Notes under the pieces: model-generated
What the model was told of the DNA's origin: nothing
Databases searched by the model: none
The model's input: only the letters and a program-made list of their open reading frames with translations
Assembly (NCBI GenBank): GCA_013399695.1
Contig: VXAU01004018.1
Location: 558,001-622,000, forward strand
Origin: Formicarius rufipectus
Taxonomy: Eukaryota > Chordata > Aves > Passeriformes > Formicariidae
DNA: 64,000 nt
Reading direction: 5' to 3'
Translations under genes and position numbers: made by a program
Shown here: positions 48,701 through 61,036 of the stretch, piece after piece
How the letters are laid out: each line of letters opens with the position of its first letter
Position numbering within the stretch: position 1 is the first letter of the stretch

Positions 48701-51700
48701 GATAAGGAGATGGAGCTGGTTGTGGCACGTGGAGAATGCTGTCGTTTCAACCACGGGGCTGCAAGAAGGGTTTCATTATAAATCATGGCAATTCCTCCTG
48801 ATGCTTTTATGTTTGGATTGGCTTTAAATACTTGGATTAGTGGAATCTTTCAGGTAAAATCATCTTCTTTGTGAAGGAGTGAGTCTTGGTAGCTTAGCTG
48901 CACTGTGATATGAACAGCTTTATCTGGGGACAAAGATAACTCAGTGCTATGACAGCCAATAGAGCTGGACGCTAACACTCTGTAGATGAGCCAATGGACT
49001 ACCAGGGACACTTTGGAATCTCTGTCAGTCAGAGATTGTCATCAGACCTGGCATCCTAAAGACAGGCATTGTTCCCACCACATGTCAGGGGGTTCAGGGC
49101 AGGGGCTGTGTCAGGTGTTTTGGGAAGGCCTTGAAACCATCTTTGGTTAGAAGAGTCATTCCAGACTCTGTAGTGAAGGATCTGGAACACTCTGTCTCAG
49201 GTTCGAACTGAGCTAAAGAGAGAGAACACTATGCACAGGAATTACCCACAAGAAAACTCCTCAATTAGCTTGCTAAATAATCCTTTCTTTGTATTTCTTT
49301 TTAATTTAAAGACGGCATAAAGTGAGTTTTAGCAAACCATTCCTGCACTGAGAGATGAAGCAACTCTCTAATTCCACCTTCTCCACCCTTTGAAGCGGCA
49401 TTTCCTTGGCCATGTCTGTGATGCCTGAGGTTGGCCTTCAGACCAAACTCTGTATTAAAAGCAGATCAAAAGAAAATTGGTCACCTCCTTCAAAGGGCAG
49501 CTGCTCTCCTCCCCTTTTGCACAGAGCTGCAACATGAAACGAGGCTTAGTGTGAGGAACATCTTCTCTAATTCAGGATAAATGTTCTGGCTCACAGTCTC
49601 TGTTTTTCAGATGGGAAGAGCAGGTTAGATGTTTCAAGGGAGCTAAATTATTTTAATCTCAGTTCTGGACTAAGAGGGGAAAAATTGAGGATTTCAAGAA
49701 AAAGTGGGGGAGGTTGTAGCAAGTGAAAATTAAAATGTTGAGCCTCAGGGTAGCGGCTAATACACCAGTGGAATTTTATCTCAGGATTTTATTATGACTG
49801 AAAAGAGACCCCAGATTATTTTAAGATCTTAGCTATGATTGCAATAAATAAATATATTTCCAGCCCTCATGATGGTAGAATAATACCATCAAATGTGCAC
49901 AAGGCTTATCTACCCAAAAACCTGAAAACAAGAGAAAATAACAAGAAAGCAACACTTTTTACCAGCATGCTGTAATTCTGTGATTTCTTATCCAGACCTG
50001 ATTTCTAATCATAAACTGAGGCTTGCAGTGATGAGATCTATACAGACTCAAACACCTCTTGCTGACATTTCAGAGGACATCCTGAGTTACACAAAACAAA
50101 ATAGCTGTGCTGAGAGGTAGAGGATAAGATTGGTCTGGAGAAAACACCAATTGGTCAAAGTCCAAAAGCCAGATTTCTGAATCTTTGCAGAAGTCTAGTT
50201 AATACACATGTATATATTTTTCTCACAAAGTATCATTTCCTGATTTATGGCTGGACATAGTAAAGTACCTTGAAAGAGAGTGTTTCCATATTGTATTTTA
50301 GCTCAGCAGAAGCCAAGACCTACAAAAAAAAAAATCCCTGGGGAAAACCCCCTTTCCTTCTGTTATTGGTTGTTTGACTGTCAATCTCCAGGATCCCCCG
50401 ATGATTCAGCATGGAGTTAAAAAGCAACATAAAATCTTTCACTGTACTTCAAAGTCCTTTTTTTAAACAAAACAAAGCAAGTGTTCTCATTCAGAAAGGC
50501 GAGACCTGAAAGCTGAGGCTCTCCAACCCTCCCAGGCTGGTCTAAACTCAGGTGGTTTGAGCTCAGCAGCCCTGGGAGCTGGACTTTAATGGGAAGAGCC
50601 TACTGGGGAGCACTGGTCTGCATCAGCATTTATTTCTGCCCTGTGACTTGGTTGCTTCATTGCATCTTGCAACAACCAGAACTGAGTGAGAGCTGTGATG
50701 GGGTAATTGGCAGGCAGATGGGGCTTCTAATAATCTGCTCTTCTTTTGGGGAAAACAAGGAAAACATCAGGTAGCAAAAAAGACCAAAAAAAAGGTATTC
50801 TAGCTACCCAAAATCTACCAGAAGTTCTGGAGAGACACTCTCACCTGGAAAGCAAGGATATGATCTGGAACTGATTTCCATCCTCCCTACATATTCCTCA
50901 GTAGAACAAAACATCTGTGAGCTGGATTGCTGCAGACAGCTGGTTCTGGAGAAAGGCTGGAATTTACCCCACCAAGACATAACCTCCTCTAAAGGGAATA
51001 ATACCACCACAAAAACACACCAGACCCCAGTGGTCCTTGCAACTGTTTGCAGTTCAGGAAGTCAGTTTGCTCCACTGCTATTTGTAGCCAATATAATTTT
51101 ATCTCCACTCTGTGCCCACTTTCTGGAAACTCGGCGTAGTCACATTGCTGACAGTGCGTGTGGAAGTGGGGATTTATGGTCCACGGTGCTATGGTTAATG
51201 AAGTTAACAGGGAAAAAGAAAACCAAAACCAAATCCTGTATTATAATTCTTTGGGTTCTGCAGCTGCGCAAACGATACATGGGTGGGGGGGGAACCCACC
51301 CTGAAAGTTTTAACATTTGTTAACAAGAAAAAAATGGAATAATGTTTTCATTGACTGAAGACTATACAGTTAAATTCCACCATAAGAATATTTTCAGTGG
51401 AGAAAAGCCAAAAGTCACATCCCTGTGGGCAAAATTTACCAATAAACAGAATTTTTTTTTTAAGTTTTCAGAGAAAAGGTTTTGAGAGTTTCAGTTAACT
51501 CATGAAAAAAATAAAAAAAAAAGGTATTCAAGGATCACAGGCTCCATCCTGTGTTCAGTGAAAGCTCCATTTTCTGACTACAGCAACTGCTGACAAAGAA
51601 TTATGATCACCTGAGGAAACACTGGCACTGTGTGTGTGTAAATGATGCCTCACTGACAGCTCGTATTCCCTGTGTGGCTCAGTCTCCAAAGGGAAGCTCC

Positions 51701-52075
51701 ATGAGGAGCTCCCTGGGAGCCAGCGGGACATGCCCTTCCACCTGCTGAGACCATCCTTGGTGCACCAATTGCTAAAATGCTCAAGGTTTGATCCTGCAGT
51801 ACAAGTGTTGACACTGACAGCACATTTCTAGCAGAGGATCTGGCCTTCTTTTAGCCTTCTTGACTTATTTTTTTGGCGTGCTGCTGCAAGTGGGTTGGGA
51901 TCCTGCCAGGGCGGGGGTGAACAGAACAGCATTCCTGGGCTCTTAGTAGCGCTGACCATTGTATTGATGTGAATACACAGAAACCTTCAAAGGCAGAAAG
52001 GTGACTCCCTGTCATGTGCAATGCTCCTTCCAGTCCTTTCAAGCCGGAGATCATCAGCATAGTGTGTACTTGAAC
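45795..52075. other. Unique non-coding stretch with a possible conserved element near 48.4-48.6 kb
   Basis: I see no supported gene. At 48425-48455 TTTCTAATTG/TTTCTAATTC repeats with a 10-bp period next to GGCCTAATGAACGCG and TATTAGGAGTCATTAGACC. A run of T then G lies at 47888-47903. G-rich TGGGTGGGGGGGG lies at 51281-51293. Confidence 0.4.
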
Positions 52076-52735
52076 CCAGCGAACGAGCCATGCAGATTAT
52101 TGCAGTGAATAGTAACAGTAGATGAGGTGCTATCTTCCCCTTTAAATTGAGCCATTCAGTTTGGCATGAATGGCTGAGTATTTCTTGCTGGCATTCGGGA
52201 CTTAGATTTCAGCGCTGGGAACAGAGTGAATAGGATCAATGATGAAGCTGAAGTACAAAAAAGAAGGAGCAAAAAAGGGCAAAGGACTAAAACCGATAGA
52301 GACAAGCAATTACAAGGTGTATTGATGTACACTGGGCTAGGCTGGAAAGAGGGAAGAACTTATTGTTATTCTGGGGGATTTTTTTTTTTTCCATGAAAGA
52401 TAAAGGGGAGGGAAGCGAATATTTGTGATTCGGACAAAGCTGTGGCTGCAAAGAATAAAGAGACCTTTTAGAACGTGGCAGCTGCCTCTGAGCCTGGAGC
52501 GTGGTACTTGATACTCCAATCTACCCTCTAGTGCTTTTTGGGCAGCTTTTGAGAACAGCAAGGAAGGCATTCAGAAGGAAGACAATGACAAATGTCAAGA
52601 AAAAGAGAGGAAACCTGGAGTTTAAAAGACTATTGAGTGACAGGCGGGTTAGATCAAAGGCAGACATTTACCAGGTATTTATAATTGCAATGCTAATCGA
52701 GGTTAATCATCGAAAGCAGAGCCCAAGGGTGGATG
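52076..52735. promoter_or_regulatory. Possible conserved non-coding element(s)
   Basis: Two blocks, 52080-52320 and 52597-52735, are dense in TAAT, ATGCAGATTATTGC, TCAATGATGAAG and GCTAATCGAGGTTAATCATCG motifs and are almost free of simple repeats. This style is common in deeply conserved developmental enhancers. The call rests on appearance only. An 79-codon frame overlaps the second block without resembling a protein family. Confidence 0.25.
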
Positions 52736-55625
52736 TCTAGTCGGTCTTAAAGCACACACACGTATGTGTTTAATGCACACATACACAGCACACATGTATA
52801 TATTGTACTTCAAAAGCCAGCTCGTCATTCAACCAGTCACTGTCACCCCATCCTGGTTTTCTCTGGGATTTGAAGGAAAGGAAACATTGTACAGGCAGAG
52901 CATTTGAAACCCTTTTGCCGCCAGGGCTGGGGAGGTGATTTGAAGGAACACACAAGATGGGGCTCATGTATAAATCACTGGGAAAAGCGAGAGTCAGAAT
53001 TTGTTTCTTTATAAAAAGGGGAACAAATCCCCAAAATCTGGGTCCAGCAAGACATTGTTTGCTTTCATGGCTTTTAACACAGAGCAAGGAGGATCCTAAT
53101 TAAAGGACTTTTAAAACTGAGTTTCTTATCTCGCTAATTTTGAGGGCTGGATTTTCCAGGAGCTCAGTACCAATCGCACAACTAAACGAGCATCAGCTTT
53201 TCTCAAGGCTGAACAATTTAGCAAACATGGGCTCAACTTGGAGCACTTTTGCTAACCAAGCTTTTTCAATCTTATCTCTCTCACAGACATGCTCTCTCTT
53301 GTTATCATTCTTCCACCCATTCCTTTCCTATGCCACACACAGATTTCAAAAACCAAAACAAACCCATTTCCTATGGGAGTCTCTCCCCACTCATTTTAAG
53401 AAAAGGCCGTTCTTGCTCGCCCTCTGTGGCATGCAGCAGTCCCAGCTGTGTGTTGCAGCAAGTACAGCTACAACAAGACTTAACTGTGTCTAGAACAATC
53501 CCTAATACCACAGCTATGTCTGATTTTACCAGCAAAACCAGCCTAAGGTCCTGCACTCCCAGATCCAGAAAAAGACATGTCACACATCACAAAATACCAC
53601 ACACAAACTATGACTGAGAGAGCACAGCAACGCTGAGTGAATAATTGTGTAAGTATCCAAATCTCATCTCCCAAAGACTACCAGTGATGGAGCTTTTAGC
53701 CCATAAATCAACCACAGAAGCACTAAGCCTTATTATGTGCCTGGAGTAATTCCTGAAATTATAGAGTCTCTGTCAGGAGTTTTAGGAACTTTTGAAAATG
53801 CATTAGTTATACAGGGGGTGTTGTGTCTGTAAGGAAAGATGCTTCCAGTCATGGGCTATAAAGTCACTAGTAAAACACCATCAGAGAGCCGTTTTCTCCG
53901 TATCTAATAATTATATTCATACTTTAATCATATGAATTCTGCTTCCCGTGTGCTATGTCCTGTATGAAGAAATGAAAAGGATGGTAGGCATTAGGAAGGA
54001 GTATCAAGGTACAGCTGGGGTAGAGGTGTAAATGTTCACCTTGTGGGCAGAGGATGCTTATGCTGACAGCGAACCTGTGCTGATGGTGTGGGAGATCCAT
54101 CCCAAAGCCAAGAGCTGGGAGCAGATCCTGGGCTGGCACTTCAGGATTTGAGACCCAGGCAGCAGGGTGGGCAGCCTGGCAAAGGGCAGGGGAAGGATGG
54201 GCTCCGGTGCCCCAGTGGGTGCGTGGGCAGCAGCGCTGGCACAGACACTCGGGGCGAGTCTGAACAGCTGCTGCAGAAATGCTCGTGGTGATGCTTCCTC
54301 TGGCAGCACTGGCAGGAAGGGCAGAGAAAGCCTCACACCCAAACCAAAATTGATTTCTGGTGTTTACTCTGAAATCACAACAATGATCCTGTGGGTTCCC
54401 TTAACACCTCTGGCCAAGGACAAGCGAAGGTGTCATCTTCTACGTCTCTGCCACCTTCATACACTATTTGTCACAGGTGTTTCTTCAAGCGCACAGAAAA
54501 TACAAATACTAAAAACATGAATATGGGGGTCTCTTTGACAGTCTTTTTGAAATAATGCAGCTAAAAGGTGTTTCTCAATATCTTTCCTAAATGAAAGCCT
54601 GTGGCATCATTACATTGAAAATGGAACAGAATTTTAAAAGGTTAAAAATGGGCCCAAAACACAGTTATACCAGCTTCTGTCTGGAGCAGGTTAATGTTCA
54701 GAGGTTCAGGCCTGAGGCCGGAGCCAGATGAAGGTTTGGGGCTGTCAGCACAAGCATCCCATGAACAACTGAGCCAATATTCAGCCCCAACAGTGGAAAG
54801 CTTCTAAGTTCATTTGGAGGCAGCCTGGAGGCTCTGCCATTTTGGACAGCATCCAAAAAGCAAGCGAAAAAGAGGCCCCTGGATGACTTTTTAAAAAATC
54901 ATTATTATTATTATCTGAATCCCACTGTGGGTTCTAAACAAGTTCAACTCTGGGCAGACAGGCTAAAACAAAACCACCCTTCGTTCTGGGAGCAGGGTAG
55001 ATCTGAAACTCCAGTTCTGTCCCATCTCTACTTAAGTGATAACTATCTTAAAGAATGCTCCTTTTAAACATGAATTAAGGATTACAGCAGCAGCCTCTCA
55101 CCAAGGCTCCCCCAGCAATAAACAAAGCTATTGTGTGCAATACTTTGCAGTAGCTGGAAAATTAAAAGCCTTTTTAAACAATTAACTGGTTCGATTACAA
55201 AACTCAACACTATTTTGCGATCCCATCTAAGATCGCTGATCTGCCGGAGCACAGATCCTTTCATGTGCATCCTCACTCTTCTCCACTGCACCGCCCTTCA
55301 TAAAGGAACTACCCCCGGGAGCTTCTTTTTCTCTGTGTCCCCGGAAAATCAGTGTTCCCTGGGAATTCGAATTTCGTTTCAAATACTTGTCAAGTCTGCC
55401 TTTGTCTTCAAGTTATTGTGACTTTTAGTCACTCTCTTGGTCATTTTCAAGTATTTGTATAAACAAAAGATTGAGAATGTGGTTTATTATCTCCCCTCTT
55501 TTATCTTGCATCACTTTTGGAAGGAAAAAAGGGTTGTTCTGCTTGAGGCTGCAGAGTATAAGAAAAAATTCTGGAGTTAGGCACAAGTTGCAAATTTTTT
55601 TCCCATCTCAACCACAAGGCTTTAC

Positions 55626-55639
55626 ATATATATATATAT
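55626..55639. repeat. (AT)7 microsatellite
   Basis: Fourteen bases of alternating A and T. Confidence 0.9.
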
Positions 55640-56480
55640 GCACCTGAACCACCTTCCTGATGCTGTCTCAGTACTATTCTGCTAGAAGGTTGCCTAACTT
55701 CCAAATGTCTATGTATTAGCCATTGGTCAGTTGTTTGGAGCTGAAGGGCCACTGAAACCTCAAGCAATAATTGATTTTTGTTTCTGGTTTTCCATGGCAC
55801 AGTTACATCCACTGGGCAGAGAACCAGAGCTTCCTAATAAAGAGCAGGGCAGTGAAAACTTGGAGCCACAGGAAAGACAAGAGGGTAGGTCACTGCAGCT
55901 CAAAGGCCTGACTGCTTATCAGGCAGACGTGCCTGATCCAGCTTGCTCAGAGGTGACCATGCCACTTTGTCACTGGGTCAGTGGTGTTTAACCAAAACTC
56001 TGCAGCTCCCAGTGAGCCTCTCCCCGACTCTCAACTCCCACGTCACCACACCCAAGAAAAGCAATTTAAAGCCAACACTGGTGTGGCAGTGCCTGCCAAG
56101 CTCTTGGCTGCAGTGCAAAGCGTTGCCAGTGTCCATCTGCTCTGAGAGACACAGAACTTGAAAATTCATGAGTTCTTAACATGACTGAATAGTCTCTTAA
56201 GGGTTTTTGACTAAACAGAAGATGCAGACAGTGAGGAAAGAGGAAATTCCTTAATTCTGAGGTATTTCAAATCTAGAAGGAACTTTTGGTTTGCTTTAAG
56301 GTCAAGTCTGTCCCATTTTAACAGCCAAACAAATTCCCAACCCTGTGTGTTACAAAGAGGGGATATTTCACTCAGCCTTGGCTTATCTTGCTCTGCCTTC
56401 CTCATAACCATCACCACCACTACAGTTGCATGTTGTTCCAGCAAGAACTGTGGGAGACAAGTGTAAGAGCCTGAGCAATC

Positions 56481-56533
56481 AGAAAGAGATGAAGAGGGCA
56501 AGGAAGGGAAAGAAAGAAAGAGGAGGAGGAGGA
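56481..56533. repeat. Purine-rich simple repeat (GAAA/GGA)
   Basis: (GAAA)n passes into (GGA)n with only two pyrimidine interruptions. Confidence 0.85.
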
Positions 56534-57354
56534 TAAATGTACGGGCAACGGGAATCTGGAGAACAAGAGGAACTGGAGGACAGAGCTGTAGTTGTGGGTG
56601 AGACTGGAACCTCAGCTAGGCAGAGCCAGGGCTACCAGAGCTCTGAGACTTCCATCCTCTGACCCAAGTGTCTGATTTCATTACCTGTTCTGCCACGACT
56701 GTGCATCAGCAAGGGGGAAAGAAGGTACACTCTGCTGCATCAGAGACGCCCCTTGTGTCCTCTGCTACGTGCTCTGCACAAACATAAAGCTTTGGCTCCC
56801 TGAGAGGTAGCACAGAAATGTCCCATCATACCCACAGAGCTTTGAAAAGTGGGAGAGACAAATCCTATTTTCTATTTGCTTTTTATTTATTTGCTTTTGC
56901 CTCTTTCCCAGGCACTTTCTTCCTTCTAGGTCAGCCAGTTTAAATTGGAGCCTGTAGCAAGAGATCCATTTCTCACCAAACAAACTCTTCTACAGGAAAG
57001 CTCCCATCTTTAAATATATTTTTGAGCATATTTCCCCTCTCCTCCTCCTTTCTGAATTTGGTTGTTTTATTTGTCAGCTGATAATATGGACAAAATAGTG
57101 CCTCTCCCCTGCAAGGGAAAGTCAGTAAAAGAGCTTCTCAGGAGTGACTGGAGCAGCTTGGGAATACATCTACCTTGGCAGGAAAGTTCCAATTCCTTCA
57201 CTTTTTGAGGCTTAATAAATTCCTGCTCTCTTCGGTAATAATAAACCAAAATCAGTCTCCTGGGGCAGAATTCACTCCAGCACACTGTGCTATTTCAGTC
57301 GTTCTGAGCTTTCATTGGTGGGAGATACAAAAAAATGGGATGATAAACTCTTCC

Positions 57355-57374
57355 AAAAAAAAAAAAAANAAAAA
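57355..57374. repeat. Poly-A run containing an unresolved base
   Basis: An adenine run of about twenty bases with an N at 57369. The ambiguity marks uncertain homopolymer length in the source assembly and is not biological. Confidence 0.95.
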
Positions 57375-60300
57375 CGGGCTCCATCCTTCTCCCCAGTCCT
57401 TGTATGGAGTTTCTGCAACGTGGATGGGAAGCAGTGCTCAGTTAAGAGCCCTCAGTGTCTTCTGTCCTGAGCCTCTCCCAGTACAAAAGGTAGAGATTAT
57501 ATGAGGATTGAATACTAGGTTTATAGAAGTTGTACATCTGATTTATACCTCCTATGCATCATTCATGGGCTTTTCTCATACAGCCCTGTAGGAAAACCAG
57601 GTTGAGGGCTCTGTTCTTCCTCTATCCCACCACTCAGTGAGTTTGGGAAGGAAATGGAAGGAGGGTGTTACACTGGGCACAGACCAAGGATCATTTTGTG
57701 TCTAAACCCCCAAATTGTTCTCATCTGCAATAGTGAAAAATCTCTATTAGCTGGTAAAAGATCCATAGGTCTTTCATCACTGAAGGCCTGACACTTTGTA
57801 AGGGCCTCCACACTCATAAAGTTATGGAAGCACTTTACAGAATATACAATTATTGTTGCTGGGCAAGCAACTGATTCTTTTTATTCACTGACAACTTACA
57901 AACTATTCTGAGTTAATCTGAAATAGAAATACAGAGTTGGATGGGTTTTGAGACACAAAAAAAGAAAAAGGAAAGTGGCAGGAAAAACTTTCAGTTCAGA
58001 TTAATGAAATGATTAATTAAATGTTACAGTCAAGCCAATGTGGAATATGACATTTTAGGGAGAAGTATTTCACAAAGAAACGTCAAAATCCAGTTGGAAG
58101 AACTGTGGTGCAATTTTTCTGGAAAATAAATCTTAGTTAAATATATTAGACAGGTTTAAGCAAATCTATTAGCAATTCCATATGTTCAAATATGGCAAAC
58201 ATGCAGAAAGAGCCCCTGAGTTAAAGGCCCAGGCAATGCGCCTCCTGCAGCCCCACTCCCACCAGGCATGGGGGAGCTGAACCACCAGCAGGACACCACA
58301 AATGTACCTTTGCAGATACACTAAACTCAAACTGAAGTTGCAAAACTGGAAGTGTCTTCTCAGAAACTCCCACCTACCTGGAGGACTCAGAATTTTACAA
58401 ACCAGATGATTTCCCCAGTCCTAAACTCCAGTATATGAATTGACTTGAAGCAGAGTCTGAATTAAACAGTCAAAGTTTAAAGGAACTTGTGGATACTCAA
58501 GAGCACTACCTAACCTCAGTTTGGCTATTAAACTTTCTAAATATTGCTTATTTCTGTACGAACAACTGGTACGTTTAAAAATAATTCAATATATGTTAAG
58601 ATGAAGGAGCACAGCTGCCTTAGTAGGTGAAGTCAGTATTGTATGTTAGTAATAAAAGACTGAAGCTAATGCTCTTAACAATTGTTCCAAATCCAGGCCA
58701 AATCCTAAAATAATAAAGGAAGCACAGATCTCCACCATAAACACATGTATTATTTCCACATGGTGTTTGTGTTTGTACAGTATATGCAACCGAGCTCGCC
58801 TTCACAAATTCCATGTTTCCCATTCCATGCACACAATGGCTGCTCACATAAGAGGCCTCGAGGTTTGTTTTGTGACACGCTGGAGAGCCCAGGAAAAATC
58901 AGAGAAAATCAGGGTCTAACACTCCCTCCTTGGAGATGGGAGCTGCTGCAGTGTTCCTGCTCCCAGTGCTCCTGAGCCTGACCCAAAGCTGGTGGGGAGG
59001 GCAGGAATGTCTCTGCTCTCACCCACAGCATTGCCAGCGTGGCTTTTGGGTTTTCCCCCCCATATACCCCAGCCCAGCAACACAGAATAATCACTGGTGA
59101 CCAGAGTTGGTTTGGGCAATGAAAAACCTACATTTTGTTTATAATGAGATGTCTTCCCAGTAGTTCAGTGATGTAAAGTAGAACTCTCTTTACTGATGTA
59201 TCCCTCGCATTCCTGGATCTGCCTTAGCTACGTGGCCCTACACTCAGCTTTGCCCAGTAGGCAGAGGCAGAACACCAGTAATAAATAATCTACTCTGCTA
59301 AATGCTCTGAGTTCAGCTTCCACAAGAGAAGGGCTGTACAAGAGCAATAGAGCTTTTTAAAGTAGGTATTTAACCTCAGTCACACAGCACCAGCAAAGAG
59401 CATCGTGCTGACATCCCTTCAGACAGAATGCACCACCACGATGCACTTTCAATCTCTTCTGAGGCCAAGTAAAATACTTTTCTGGCTATTAAATTTAGCC
59501 TAAATAATTTCTAAACCTACACAGTCCTAAATATTGTCTGAGACAATATTTTCTCTGTGCGTATGCTGAATTGTGAATGCAAAGTAGCCAACCACCTTTT
59601 TGAATGTGTAACCAAGCACAGCAGCTTTGGAGGATTCTCTTGTAGCTCTTTTCCTCACTTGCCTCTGGATCCTTTCTGCTTTATTACCTGACCATCCCTC
59701 TAGGGCACAACTCTGCAAATGCCAGTTGCTCTTGAGGAAGGAAGGTTTTAATGGATCAGGAAATGAACCATTTAACTCCAAGGCCTAACACATAATTTCT
59801 TTTATACAGTTAGCCTTGTATTTTAATGATTTGGTTGTTTTTCAAATAACTAATCTCACTGTCTTTTTTTTTTTTCTGCTATTTCTTCTCCTACTAATCA
59901 CAGTGCTCACTTTTAAACATGTATTTAAAACTAGGCAGTAAGGTATTTTAGATTTCTATTTCTGGCTTTAAATATTGTTTTAACCATTTTGTCCCTGCTC
60001 TTGCTCTGCACCTGCTGCTTTGCCCACAAATGACAACACTGGAACCACTGGAAACTTAGAAAACGTGACTGGTATGTTCAATGCCATGGGAGGCAGTGGT
60101 GCCTTTTTCAGTGGCATTTATCCAAATGTTGCCTTGTGATCAGTAAAAAAAGAACATTTCCAGTAACACAGCCATAAGATACACACTGTGAAATCCCAAG
60201 CAAAGGTATCACTCAAGGGCTGCTGACCCTGTTCACATGAATCTCTCAGAGCAGTCAAGGAGAAATATTGTATCATTTCAATTATAGTCTCTGCCACTGT

Positions 60301-60907
60301 TAATACTCCATTTTTCCCCAAAAAGAACTCAGTTGGAAAATTCAATAAAATAAGACCTCTGATGATTGTTAAGATGCAACCTCTGTCCCAGCAATCTCCT
60401 GACCTGCCAACTGGAAGTTGCTACAAGGATCTATCACAGAAGATTGAGATATTTTTTTCCCCCCAGGAGTTTTTCCAACATAGCACAGGGGAGGCTTCAC
60501 TTCCTGCTGGAAAACAGTGTGTTGTTTAAACACATCAGACTCTGGAGGCAAAGAAACCTGATTCCCATTTGACATTAATCAGCACAAGTGTGGCCTCAGG
60601 AGGGCCCTGCTCTGCACAGATACTGGTGGTGCAGATCTAGAACTTCAAAACAGTAGTTCCTCTGTACTTCTGTCATTCAGAGCACATTCCCTTAAGGTCT
60701 TCCTACATGGCCCCCACTGCTTAAGGGGAACAGCTACACCTTAAGGCAGCCAAGCCAGTCCGGGACAAAGTTCTCAATTCCAAAGTATCTCAAACCAAAA
60801 CCAGTCGCTGAAATCGAGTGTGCCACTAGAAGTGGCAAACTACTGCCAATGTTTATTCAAGGGTTTAACCTAGTCTTGCTGAAACATCAAGGGGCTTCCC
60901 TGTAGAT

Positions 60908-61036
60908 TTCAGAGAACTGTTGGTGTTGGAAGGGACCTCTGGGAGCCCCTCCAAGCCCCCTGCCAAGATGGGGTCACCTGGAGCAGGTGACACAGGAACA
61001 CGTCCAGGTGGCTTTGGGATGTCTCCATTTGAAAAG
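60908..61036 (-). repeat. CR1 LINE 3' fragment, minus strand
   Basis: Read on the minus strand, the stretch begins TTTCAAATGGAGACATCCCA and runs through CCACCTGGACGTGTTCCTGTG, CACCTGCTCCAGGTGA and CTTGGCAGGGGGCTTGGA. It finishes with AGGTCCCTTCCAACACC and a diverged tail at 60908. This is the CR1 3' region. It is about 130 bp, 5'-truncated, with the terminal octamer repeat eroded. Confidence 0.85.

Larger units (their letters stand above)
52736..60907. other. Unique non-coding stretch
   Basis: Over about 8.2 kb I see no supported gene. Simple repeats only: alternating CA/TG-like sequence at 52752-52802, (ATT)n at about 54900-54914, (AT)7 at 55626-55639, a purine-rich tract at about 56481-56533, and an A-run broken by N at 57355-57374. 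Confidence 0.5.

Noticed and set aside
49195..49215. GGTTCGAACTGAG, resembling a tRNA T-arm/B box
   Set aside because: No matching acceptor stem, anticodon arm or A box lies at the right distance upstream.
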